Positions 8,422 through 15,420 of a stretch of DNA of 64,000 bases are shown piece after piece; position 1 is the first letter of the stretch; every line of letters starts with the position of its first letter. The position numbers and the translations under genes are program-made. The DNA is from Bacteroidales bacterium UBA6397 (GTDB lineage: Bacteria > Bacteroidota > Bacteroidia > Bacteroidales > UBA932): positions 1 through 64,000 of the forward strand of contig DJQB01000012.1 of the NCBI GenBank assembly GCA_002439875.1, read 5' to 3'. The notes below the pieces were generated by a model. The model ran no database searches. It was not told the origin of the DNA and worked only from the letters and a program-made list of their open reading frames with translations.

Positions 8422-9588
8422 ATGAAACTGATTACGATAAATAAAGAGCGCATCAAGTATCTGCTGTCGTTGTTCAAGATGACAGCGGAGGAATTATTGC
8501 GTGACGCTGGAAAGGGGCTGAAAAAGCCTCTGCTTTGGGAGGATGTTTATCGTGATTCTATTCCCTTGAACACGTTGAAGCGTGTGGATTCAGTCTTTCA
8601 TAAAGGGTTGATTTATTATGTAGATCCTGAGACTCCCAAAATGAACAAGGAGGTCAGCGTGTTCTTTCGCAAGGAATCTTTTGAGGCTAATTTGAGTTTC
8701 GGTGCAAGGCTGAGAGTCCGGGAGTTCGAGGATTTGAAGACTCGCCTGAACACAATTTCAAAGCTCTCTGATGTGAGGCTTCGTAGGACACTTCCTTCAT
8801 GCACCTTGAAGGACAATCCATGTGAAGTCGCATATTCAATCAGAGACCTAGTTTTGCCTGTCTTCACCGCAGAGAAGCGGACGTTTCTTCGCAATTTCAT
8901 CAACAAGCTTGGAGAAATGAATGTCATGGTCTTCGAGTTCGTTGACATCAAGCAAAAGAAATACAAAGCGAATGTGGACGGGTTCTATCTGAGCCCTAAC
9001 GCCATTGTTCTGAAGAGGAGGCAAGAATCATTCAGCAGGGAAATATTCACTCTGGCTCATGAGTTGGGGCATTACCTGCTGAATAAGGAGGAGATTGAAG
9101 AAGTTGATGTCACGGCATTGACCAATTTGAAGATCTCTGATGTGGAAAGATGGTGCAATATGTTTTCCTATCACTTGCTCATTGGAAAGGAACAGGCCGG
9201 AAAGTTGGACGCTGTCAGAACATTCGATGCTTCTAATGACTATGGACATGACCTTGTCAAGGAAATATCACAGGAAACCAATGTGAGCAGACTTGCCATA
9301 TTCACTAATCTCTTAGTTCAAAAGAAGTTGTCATACGAATCGTATGTCGACATTAAAGAGGAGCTTGAAAATCAGTGGCGCGAGAAAGAAGTTAGGATAG
9401 CACGCAAAAGAGAACTGGAAAGGGAAAGTGGCTCGGTGTCCCAGGGAAGAAATCCTCAACCTATCAGAGCAGAGATCGTGAAAGACATCTACACGGTCGC
9501 TCTTTCGTCCGGTGTCATAGGTGAGCAGGAATACTGTAAGGCTTTGAAAATAAAGCCTGAGAGCATAAACGCATTCAGAGGAGTATGA
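8422..9588 (+). CDS. ImmA/IrrE-family metallopeptidase, probable antitoxin or regulator
   Basis: A 388-residue protein. HELGH at residues 213-217, with a downstream glutamate (E242, before RWCNMFSYHL), gives the zinc-binding HExxH...E signature of the ImmA/IrrE (COG2856) family. The N-terminal 30 residues (INKERIKYLLSLFKMTAEEL) look like the helix-turn-helix common in this family, but poorly conserved. A basic, charged tail follows the peptidase domain. ATG 8422 is preferred over TTG 8401. The stop overlaps the next gene's ATG (ATGA), so the pair is translationally coupled. COG2856 proteins with a PIN-like DUF4411 partner form a recurring two-gene module annotated as toxin-antitoxin. Its regulatory role here is inferred. 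Confidence 0.85.
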   Translation: MKLITINKERIKYLLSLFKMTAEELLRDAGKGLKKPLLWEDVYRDSIPLNTLKRVDSVFHKGLIYYVDPETPKMNKEVSVFFRKESFEANLSFGARLRVREFEDLKTRLNTISKLSDVRLRRTLPSCTLKDNPCEVAYSIRDLVLPVFTAEKRTFLRNFINKLGEMNVMVFEFVDIKQKKYKANVDGFYLSPNAIVLKRRQESFSREIFTLAHELGHYLLNKEEIEEVDVTALTNLKISDVERWCNMFSYHLLIGKEQAGKLDAVRTFDASNDYGHDLVKEISQETNVSRLAIFTNLLVQKKLSYESYVDIKEELENQWREKEVRIARKRELERESGSVSQGRNPQPIRAEIVKDIYTVALSSGVIGEQEYCKALKIKPESINAFRGV

Positions 9589-10145
9589 AAACGGTCGCGG
9601 ACACTTCCTCGTTGGTAGCCATGGCAAGGTACTATCATCCTTTTGATACGGTTGATAGTTTGAATTCCTATTTGCTGTCAGAGATTCAGAATGGATCCTT
9701 GATCATTTTGGACAAAGTCTTGGCAGAATCAAAGTTCGTGTCTCAAGGTCTGGCATATTCATCGTTTTCATGTTTGCAAGGGAAAAGGATTGCCGTTTCC
9801 ACGGAGGAATTGGCACCCAAAAGAGCGTTCTACAATATGGTTGACAACAATTTTGTTGATCGGATAATGAAGAAGATGAAGTTTTCAGATGACGAAGTCG
9901 GATATCTGAATGAACGCGAGGCATTTCTTTATGGTACAGACTGCGCTATCATTGTCTATGCAATGAACAATAGTACAGACATTGATCCGATTCGTGTCCT
10001 TACAGAAGAGAATCCTAACCAGAACGATGGAAAACTATTCAAAAAGATCCCTTCAATCTGCGGGCAATTGGGAATTACCACTGTGAATGCCGTAGATTAT
10101 CTTAAGCAAGCAGATTCATTAAGAATAGATATTAAAGGACTATAG
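9585..10145 (+). CDS. PIN-like (DUF4411-type) putative toxin
   Basis: A 186-residue protein whose start (MKTVADTSSLVAMARYYHP) puts an aspartate (D6) after the first strand as in PIN ribonucleases. Further candidate acidic ligands are D43/E48 in ILDKVLAES, D119 in GTDCAIIVYA and E141-E142 in LTEENPN. The layout and the COG2856 partner point to the DUF4411 family. PIN domains cut RNA with metal ions held by these acids, so a toxin role is plausible but not shown. The gene overlaps the peptidase gene by four bases. After it, 156 bases without a clear gene precede the next glycosyltransferase. Confidence 0.72.
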   Translation: MKTVADTSSLVAMARYYHPFDTVDSLNSYLLSEIQNGSLIILDKVLAESKFVSQGLAYSSFSCLQGKRIAVSTEELAPKRAFYNMVDNNFVDRIMKKMKFSDDEVGYLNEREAFLYGTDCAIIVYAMNNSTDIDPIRVLTEENPNQNDGKLFKKIPSICGQLGITTVNAVDYLKQADSLRIDIKGL

Positions 10146-10301
10146 CATCTTATCATAAGGGAGTAAGACGCTGCCACAGAACCTTGGCAAGTTCTATCTA
10201 ATCCGCGCCAGAAAAATCAAGGAATATAACGGAGGATGGTTTCTACGACTCCGTTCGAGGATTCCTATAGTAAAGCAGAACCACCTGTTTCACAGCATAT
10301 T
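10146..10301. other. Gap with an unexplained open frame before the GT4 gene
   Basis: The 156 bases between the PIN-like gene and the glycosyltransferase contain a basic open frame (from about 10169, reading TLPQNLGKFYLIRARKIKEY) that runs into the next gene out of frame. It may be the tail or head of a lost gene, but I cannot assign a family. A second frame extends the glycosyltransferase upstream to 10236, but its sequence is not family-like. Confidence 0.3.
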
Positions 10302-11528
10302 ATGCCATCACTTTTACAAATCAACGTCACCGCCAACTGGGGGTCGCACGGGAGGATTGCGGAGGAGATCGGGAGGTTGGCGATAAGCGAGGGATGGGAG
10401 AGTTTCATCGCTTATGGAAGAGGTGAACCGTCTAGCGAATCAAACCTAATCAAGATTGGAGGTAAAGAGTCAATGTACATCAATGCTCTCAAAGCCAGGC
10501 TGTTTGACAACGAGGGGTTGAATGCCAAGGCTGACACGGAGCGGCTTATAAAGGAGATTGACAGAATCAAGCCGGACATTGTGCACCTGCACAACATCCA
10601 TGGATACTACCTTCACTACCCCACCCTATTCAATTACCTCAAGGACAAGAATTTGCCTACCGTCTGGACATTACACGACTGCTGGACATTCACTGGACAC
10701 TGCTCTCATTTCGAGTTGGTAGGATGCGAGAAATGGAAAAGCGGATGCCATGGCTGCCCGCAACTTAAGGAATATCCGAAATCGTTCGGTTTTGACGGGA
10801 GCGAGCGCAATTACTGGCTGAAAAAGGAATATTTTACAAGCCTTCAAAGGCTTACCCTTGTGCCTGTCTCGGAATGGTTGGGCAACCTGCTTTCATCATC
10901 TTTCTTTGGTCAGAAAGATAGAATTGTAATCCGCAACGGGATTGACACTGACATCTTTAACCTCAATACTAGCCAAGCTGAAACACGTCTAAGAATGGGA
11001 TGCCAGCCAACCAGACATCTGATACTCGGTGCGGCAAGCGTTTGGACAAAGCGGAAAGGTTTTCACGACTTCATCAAACTCAGGAATCTATTGTCAGAAG
11101 ACGAGTTCGAAATCATGATGATCGGACTGACAAAGAAGCAGATAGATGAGCTCCCACAAGGGATTAAAGGGATATGCCGGACCAATGATATTCATGAAAT
11201 GGCGGAAATATATTCAGCAGCGGACGTGTTCGTGAATCCGACCTACGAGGACACGTTTCCCACCACGAACCTGGAGGCGCTGGCCTGCGGGACTCCGGTT
11301 GTTACTTACGACACTGGGGGCAGTCCGGAGGCGATTGATTCCGAAACGGGGGCCGTTGTGGAGCAAGGGAACGTCCGGCAGCTGAAAGACGCTGTCATTC
11401 AGATCTGTCAGGCGGATGGCGATTCATACCGGCAAAAATGCAGGGCCAGAGCGGTGTCCTTATTTGACAAGAGAGACCGGTATCAGGATTATCTGCGGCT
11501 GTACGATAATATTCTTTCAGGAAAGTAA
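10302..11528 (+). CDS. Family 4 glycosyltransferase
   Basis: A 408-residue GT-B enzyme. The start chosen is ATG 10302 (MPSLLQINVTANWGSHGRIA), which is where the family begins; the frame could extend 22 codons upstream. IVHLHNIHGYYLHYP and WTLHDCWTFTGHCSHF form the N-terminal domain, with a cysteine-rich loop (CEKWKSGCHGCPQ). RNGIDTDIF marks the domain boundary and YEDTFPTTNLEAL holds the E-x7-E donor site. This is a common transferase type in Bacteroidota capsule and O-antigen loci. Pieces closely resembling its beginning occur at 6515 and 8231 and its tail is duplicated at 12216, so relatives of this gene have been rearranged repeatedly here. Confidence 0.9.
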   Translation: MPSLLQINVTANWGSHGRIAEEIGRLAISEGWESFIAYGRGEPSSESNLIKIGGKESMYINALKARLFDNEGLNAKADTERLIKEIDRIKPDIVHLHNIHGYYLHYPTLFNYLKDKNLPTVWTLHDCWTFTGHCSHFELVGCEKWKSGCHGCPQLKEYPKSFGFDGSERNYWLKKEYFTSLQRLTLVPVSEWLGNLLSSSFFGQKDRIVIRNGIDTDIFNLNTSQAETRLRMGCQPTRHLILGAASVWTKRKGFHDFIKLRNLLSEDEFEIMMIGLTKKQIDELPQGIKGICRTNDIHEMAEIYSAADVFVNPTYEDTFPTTNLEALACGTPVVTYDTGGSPEAIDSETGAVVEQGNVRQLKDAVIQICQADGDSYRQKCRARAVSLFDKRDRYQDYLRLYDNILSGK

Positions 11529-11541
11529 TAACCTTCAATGT

Positions 11542-11572
11542 TTGGGCATTCGCTATAATATTGCTATTTTTG
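11542..11572 (+). promoter_or_regulatory. Promoter of the toxin-antitoxin pair
   Basis: TTG at 11542-11544, a 20-base spacer and TATTTTTG at 11565-11572 match the -33/-7 pattern of this phylum. The antitoxin ATG follows 17 bases later, giving a very short leader. The promoter begins only 14 bases after the glycosyltransferase stop. Confidence 0.6.
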
Positions 11573-11589
11573 CATAAAATGAATGAGTT

Positions 11590-11784
11590 ATGGAAGTGTC
11601 TAACGTTCTGGTCAATGTTCCGAAAGGAGATCTCCCATTCCTTCGCAAAATGGCCAAAAGGATGGGATGGACTATTAGTTCCACCAAGAAGAGTGGTGTT
11701 GAGATAGGACTCGAAGATATTGATGCCGGACGCATCCATCATGCCGCAAACGCAGAGGATATGATCTCACAAATTCTTGGTTGA
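11590..11784 (+). CDS. Putative antitoxin of a RelE/YafQ-type pair
   Basis: A 64-residue protein (MEVSNVLVNVPKGDLPFLRK...) directly upstream of a YafQ-like toxin, with its own promoter. Its stop codon overlaps the toxin's start by one base (TGATG). The N-terminal strand VSNVLVNVPKGD followed by a helix suggests a small DNA-binding antitoxin, and the C-terminal ISQIL helix could wrap the toxin; both are guesses from pattern. Size and position fit a type II antitoxin. No specific antitoxin family is recognised with certainty. Confidence 0.72.
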   Translation: MEVSNVLVNVPKGDLPFLRKMAKRMGWTISSTKKSGVEIGLEDIDAGRIHHAANAEDMISQILG

Positions 11785-12056
11785 TGTACAGTATTGTCTA
11801 TACCAATCAATTTAAGAAGTCTCTAAAGCGATGTGTCAAAAGGGGCTTGGATGTTTCTTTGCTTGTCGCTGCCGTTAATATATTACAGGAAAAAGGTTCG
11901 TTGCCCGCAAGCTATGGTTCACATAGGTTAAAGGGGCGATATACAGGTTGTTGGGAATGCCATCTTGAGCCAGACTGGCTGATGGTATGGCGACAGGACG
12001 ACACAATTTTGGAGTTGATTTTCGTTGACACCGGAACACACTCCGACTTGTTTTAA
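11784..12056 (+). CDS. YafQ/RelE-family toxin (mRNA interferase)
   Basis: A 90-residue RelE-superfamily protein close to YafQ. It begins MYSIVYTNQFKKSLKRCVKRG, has the LKGRYTGCWECHLEPDWLMVW core, and ends TGTHSDLF, where the histidine and final phenylalanine fit the YafQ active site. YafQ toxins cut mRNA on the ribosome and are neutralised by the adjacent antitoxin. ATG 11784, overlapping the antitoxin stop, is preferred to the TTG at 11781. The pair sits just behind a glycosyltransferase gene whose last ~38 bases are duplicated after the toxin, suggesting insertion or rearrangement at that spot. Confidence 0.88.
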   Translation: MYSIVYTNQFKKSLKRCVKRGLDVSLLVAAVNILQEKGSLPASYGSHRLKGRYTGCWECHLEPDWLMVWRQDDTILELIFVDTGTHSDLF

Positions 12057-12160
12057 CAGGAGTAATTCTACCTGAATATAAAATTGTGAAAGACCGAGGA
12101 ATCATAACCTCTATCTAACCGTCTTATTTTCAAAACCGCTATCTTGAGCTAAATTCTCTC

Positions 12161-12200
12161 ATCATGCTCCTTGGAGCAGTGGTGAGTGTCACTATTGGCT
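12161..12200 (+). pseudogene. Possible fragment resembling the start of the WecA-type gene
   Basis: The stretch around 12166-12200 (LLGAVVSVTIG in one frame, then stop) resembles bases 13147-13182 of the sugar-phosphate transferase gene (LLGAVACVIVT), sharing GCTCCT, GGAGC and GTGG blocks in register. The match is short and in a hydrophobic coding pattern, so chance is possible. Confidence 0.3.
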
Positions 12201-12215
12201 AAGATGGTTAAAACT

Positions 12216-12253
12216 ATATGCGGCCATACGATAATATTCTTTTAAGAAAGCGA
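12216..12253 (+). repeat. Duplicated 3' tail of the GT4 gene
   Basis: These 38 bases match 11491-11528, the final codons and stop of the upstream glycosyltransferase, at about 31 positions (shared core TACGATAATATTCTTT). The encoded tail would read YDNIL in both. The two copies flank the toxin-antitoxin pair as direct repeats and end just before the next glycosyltransferase gene. Confidence 0.7.
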
Positions 12254-12261
12254 TTCACATT

Positions 12262-13035
12262 ATGAAGATAACAATCATCACCGCGACGTTCAATAGCGCG
12301 GGGACGGTACGGGACACGTTTGAGAGTGTGCTTAGGCAGACATATTCGGAAATTGAATATCTTGTTGTGGATGGGGCGTCGAGGGATGGGACGGTTGACA
12401 TCATCAAGGAATATGAGCCTCGGTTCAAGGGGAGGATGAGATGGGTGAGCGAGAGGGATTCGGGAATATACGATGCGATGAACAAGGGGCTTGGGATGGC
12501 GACAGGAGACGTTGTGGGGATTCTGAACTCGGATGATTTCTACACCTCGGACGATGTTCTGGAGACGGTCGCCGCCGAGATGGGCAAGACTGGAGTTGAC
12601 GCTGTCTATGGGGACGTGCATTTTGTCAATCCGGATGATCTTGGAAAATGCGTCCGATACTATTCTTCTAAAGTGTTCAAGCCATCACTGATGCGCCTAG
12701 GTTTCATTCCAGCGCATCCTTCGTTTTACTGCAGGCGCTCAGCCTACGAGAAGTTCGGAGGTTTTGATCTTAATTTCAAGGTAGCAGCCGATTTTGAAAA
12801 CATTCTGCGGCTTATCTACGTCGGTCACATCAAGACCCTGTACATCGAGAAAGACTTCGTCACAATGAGGACGGGCGGGGCCTCGACTTCGGGGATCAAG
12901 AGTCATGTACAAATAATGAAAGATCATTTGAAGGCACTTAAGAAGAATGGCGTCTCCTCAAACATATTCTTGTTGAGCATGCGCTATTTTTATAAGATAT
13001 ATGAACTGCTCAAGGGCCAAAGTGGTCCAAGATAA
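12262..13035 (+). CDS. Family 2 glycosyltransferase (WcaE/WcaA-like)
   Basis: A 257-residue GT-A transferase. It begins MKITIITATFNSAGTVRDTF, carries VVDGASRDGT (first acidic site), ILNSDDFYTSDD (metal-binding DxD-like) and an acceptor-side GFIPAHPSFYCRRS. The pattern is that of colanic-acid-type transferases of family 2. GC content is like the bulk genome, unlike the AT-rich genes earlier in the locus. It is preceded by a 205-base gap that contains the duplicated glycosyltransferase tail, and is followed by a strong hairpin terminator, so it ends one transcription unit. The sugar specificity is unknown. Confidence 0.9.
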   Translation: MKITIITATFNSAGTVRDTFESVLRQTYSEIEYLVVDGASRDGTVDIIKEYEPRFKGRMRWVSERDSGIYDAMNKGLGMATGDVVGILNSDDFYTSDDVLETVAAEMGKTGVDAVYGDVHFVNPDDLGKCVRYYSSKVFKPSLMRLGFIPAHPSFYCRRSAYEKFGGFDLNFKVAADFENILRLIYVGHIKTLYIEKDFVTMRTGGASTSGIKSHVQIMKDHLKALKKNGVSSNIFLLSMRYFYKIYELLKGQSGPR

Positions 13036-13061
13036 CAAAATGGCTAAAAGTTTGATTATAT

Positions 13062-13092
13062 GAGAGTGCCGCAAAGCACTCTCTTTCTTTTT
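13062..13092 (+). terminator. Hairpin terminator or leader attenuator before the WecA-type gene
   Basis: A perfect 8-bp stem (GAGAGTGC / GCACTCTC) with a CGCAAA loop is followed by TTTCTTTTT. It sits 26 bases after the glycosyltransferase stop and 32 bases before the next ATG. A near twin lies at 15329-15360, also just before a sugar gene. Confidence 0.8.
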
Positions 13093-13124
13093 CGAATAAC
13101 CGCTCACCATTCCTCTAACCAATC

Positions 13125-14294
13125 ATGAATCAAATCGTTATTGCCGCGCTCCTCGGAGCGGTGGCGTGTGTTATTGTTACCTTAATATATCCATTTGTGC
13201 TGCGATACGCAATCAAGCATCATATCGTTGACAATCCCAATGCGCGCAAACTTCAAAGGACTCCAGTTCCGGTGTTCGGTGGAGTAGCCGTGTTCGGAGG
13301 TTTGCTGCCAATGATGCTGACTGCGGGGATATTCTTTGACAAGACAACGATAGCTGTTAACCTCTGCTCAATCTCGATCATGCTGGCGATTGGCGTTTGG
13401 GATGACAGGAGGGACATTTCAGCAGCGTTCCGCTTTTTTGTCGAGATACTCGTTGTAGTGCTGATGATGCTAGCTTCCGGGTGCATCATTGATGACTTTC
13501 ACGGACTGTGGGGGATTCATGGTCTGCCATGGTACATTTCATGGCCACTGTCAATTATTGCCTGTGTCGGCATCATAAATGCGATTAATCTGATTGACGG
13601 AGTCAACGGCTACTCGTCTGGCTACGTGATCATCTCTTGCATTTTGTTCGCGGCTTTTTTCTTCCACTGCGGAATGAACACCCTTGGATGCCTTGCCCTC
13701 ATCGGAGCTGGAGCACTAATTCCGTTCTACTTACACAATGTTTTCGGAGTAAAATCCAAAATGTTCATCGGTGACGGAGGAACACTGATGATGGGAACAG
13801 CAGTTGCTTTCTTTGTAGCGAGTTGCTTATCATCCGCAAGTCTTACACAAGACCTCGTAAATCAAAATTTCGGATTAATCGCTTTCACACTGGCGGTTCT
13901 TAACATTCCGGTGTTCGACACACTTAGGGTGATGTCTGTCAGGATAATAAGAGGGCACTCCCCTTTCCACCCTGACAAAACACATCTTCATCACCTTTTC
14001 ATAGATTTGGGCTTCTCGCATTCCGGTACAACCACAGCAATACTTTTAATGAATATCCTGACAGTACTCGTTTGGTTTCTTTCATGGAAACTCGGTGCGC
14101 CAATAGACATGCAGACCTATATTGTGGTCGCACTAGGAATTCTCAACACCTTCGTTTTCTATAAGTTCATGAGAATCCAAGCCAACCGAGATTCAAGAAT
14201 ATACAAGGCCATGCTCCACTTAGGCAGCCTCACCCACATCGGCCACACCCGATTCTGGACATTCATGCGCGAAATGGTGGACCGGATGGGATAG
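13125..14294 (+). CDS. WecA/TagO-type undecaprenyl-phosphate sugar-1-phosphate transferase
   Basis: A 389-residue MraY/WecA-superfamily membrane enzyme with about ten to eleven helices. Signature regions are present: GVWDDRRDIS (acidic pair), NAINLIDGVNGYSSG (the NxxNxxDGxxG motif), FIGDGGTLMMG, and SPFHPDKTHLHHLF, the histidine-rich loop typical of WecA-type enzymes. It transfers a sugar 1-phosphate, likely a HexNAc-1-phosphate, from UDP-sugar to undecaprenyl phosphate, starting repeat-unit assembly on the cytosolic face. It is the only initiating transferase seen in this locus. A hairpin lies directly upstream. The 167-base gap after it contains the promoter of the next two genes. Confidence 0.92.
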   Translation: MNQIVIAALLGAVACVIVTLIYPFVLRYAIKHHIVDNPNARKLQRTPVPVFGGVAVFGGLLPMMLTAGIFFDKTTIAVNLCSISIMLAIGVWDDRRDISAAFRFFVEILVVVLMMLASGCIIDDFHGLWGIHGLPWYISWPLSIIACVGIINAINLIDGVNGYSSGYVIISCILFAAFFFHCGMNTLGCLALIGAGALIPFYLHNVFGVKSKMFIGDGGTLMMGTAVAFFVASCLSSASLTQDLVNQNFGLIAFTLAVLNIPVFDTLRVMSVRIIRGHSPFHPDKTHLHHLFIDLGFSHSGTTTAILLMNILTVLVWFLSWKLGAPIDMQTYIVVALGILNTFVFYKFMRIQANRDSRIYKAMLHLGSLTHIGHTRFWTFMREMVDRMG

Positions 14295-14417
14295 TGATGT
14301 TTATCGGTCAATCGATCATTCCTTGTTGATTTCAAGATCTTGTTCAAAACTTTCTGCGCTATTGTTTTCGGGAAAAAGTTCTGACAGATTTTAGGTTTGG
14401 AATTGATTTAAGGCTGA

Positions 14418-14447
14418 TTGAAATTCTGTACGAATTTTGTATATTTG
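14418..14447 (+). promoter_or_regulatory. Promoter of the DUF2335 module
   Basis: TTG at 14418-14420, 19 bases, then TATATTTG at 14440-14447 fit the phylum's -33/-7 consensus. The first ATG is 15 bases downstream, so the leader is very short. Confidence 0.7.
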
Positions 14448-14461
14448 TGAAAATAACATAA

Positions 14462-14662
14462 ATGTGTATGAAAAAGTCATTTTATAGGACAGATTATCTT
14501 TTTTCTAAGGGCTCATTCCTAATTGGGATAGGTAGCCTTGGCGGACTTTTCACACCATACTATTCTTTCAACGAGTCCTCATCGGATGAGCAAGCAGACA
14601 GAACTGCTATTGAATCTGATTTTGGTGTTATTGGCCAGGATCTATACTCCATAATAAAGTAA
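14462..14662 (+). CDS. Small hypothetical protein upstream of DUF2335 protein
   Basis: A 66-residue protein (MCMKKSFYRTDYLFSKGSFL...), or 64 residues from the second ATG. It has a short glycine-rich hydrophobic middle (SFLIGIGSLGGLF), a serine/acid-rich stretch (FNESSSDEQADR) and an acidic, aromatic C-terminus (ESDFGVIGQDLYSIIK). It has a good promoter immediately upstream and ends 16 bases before the DUF2335 gene, so they form a two-gene unit. No family is recognised with confidence; the ordered, non-repetitive sequence and the promoter argue that it is real. A partner or regulator of the membrane protein is a guess. Confidence 0.7.
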   Translation: MCMKKSFYRTDYLFSKGSFLIGIGSLGGLFTPYYSFNESSSDEQADRTAIESDFGVIGQDLYSIIK

Positions 14663-14678
14663 TAACTAATAAACCCTA

Positions 14679-15191
14679 ATGACTATGAACGAGGAAACTA
14701 TTCAAAACGACAAAATCGTAGAAGGTTACAAAGAGCATCAAGAGTCAGAAAGTCCGGATAAGATTATTATGGATGCAGTCCCAGACGACCGGAAGAAGGA
14801 AGTAAAAGAGGCTTTGATGGTCATTCGCAGTGAGATGTTTTCAGGTCCGATTCCTCCTCCTGAATCCTTGGCACGTTACGAACAGATACAACCTGGCTCC
14901 GCAGACAGGATTCTTAAAATGGCCGAAAAACAACAAGAGCATAGAATGTGTCTTGAGTCAAAGGTTATTGGTAGTCAAGTAGAACAAAGCAAACGTGGTC
15001 AATTATTTGGATTCATCATTGTCTTCGTCTGCGTAGCGGTCGCAATATTCTTTGCACTACATCTTGGGATGACAACATTCGCTGCGTCATTCCTTAGTGT
15101 TACTATGGTTGTCATCGTAGGCTTGTTCATAAATGGAAAAAAACTGATAAATAAAGATCTTGAGGCAAAAAGCAAGGATCAAAAAAAGTGA
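14679..15191 (+). CDS. DUF2335 membrane protein
   Basis: A 170-residue protein. FSGPIPPPESLARYEQIQPG at 54-73, then RILKMAEKQQEHRMCLE, matches the DUF2335 signature (a proline motif, then an E-Q-H helix). Two membrane helices follow at about 109-127 and 132-152, and the tail is basic. The N-terminal 50 residues are acidic and probably cytosolic. DUF2335 proteins are small predicted membrane proteins of unknown function. The gene is the second of a two-gene unit with its own promoter, closed by a hairpin terminator at 15329, inside a polysaccharide locus. A link to polysaccharide export or to defence is not shown by the sequence. Confidence 0.85.
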   Translation: MTMNEETIQNDKIVEGYKEHQESESPDKIIMDAVPDDRKKEVKEALMVIRSEMFSGPIPPPESLARYEQIQPGSADRILKMAEKQQEHRMCLESKVIGSQVEQSKRGQLFGFIIVFVCVAVAIFFALHLGMTTFAASFLSVTMVVIVGLFINGKKLINKDLEAKSKDQKK

Positions 15192-15328
15192 CCAGATCCT
15201 CCTTGATGCTGTCAGACTTTGTCATTGACTATGAGAAAGAGCACTTTCCGATAGAGAGACCAGCGGCGATGCTCATGCTTTGAATCCGTGAATCGCCATT
15301 TGGCGCGGCAAAAAGATAGACACATAAA

Positions 15329-15360
15329 AGAGGGTGCGGAAGCACTCTCTTTTTATTTTA
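15329..15360 (+). terminator. Hairpin terminator or leader attenuator before gmd
   Basis: AGAGGGTGC and GCACTCTCT pair over nine positions with one G-T wobble around a GGAA loop, followed by TTTTATTTTA. It lies 138 bases after the DUF2335 stop and 61 bases before the gmd ATG, and closely resembles the hairpin at 13062-13092. Confidence 0.78.
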
Positions 15361-15420
15361 CGTCACAAAATACTTCTTGCACTCTGTTATAAAACAGTCA
15401 CAAAATACACATATTCACCA

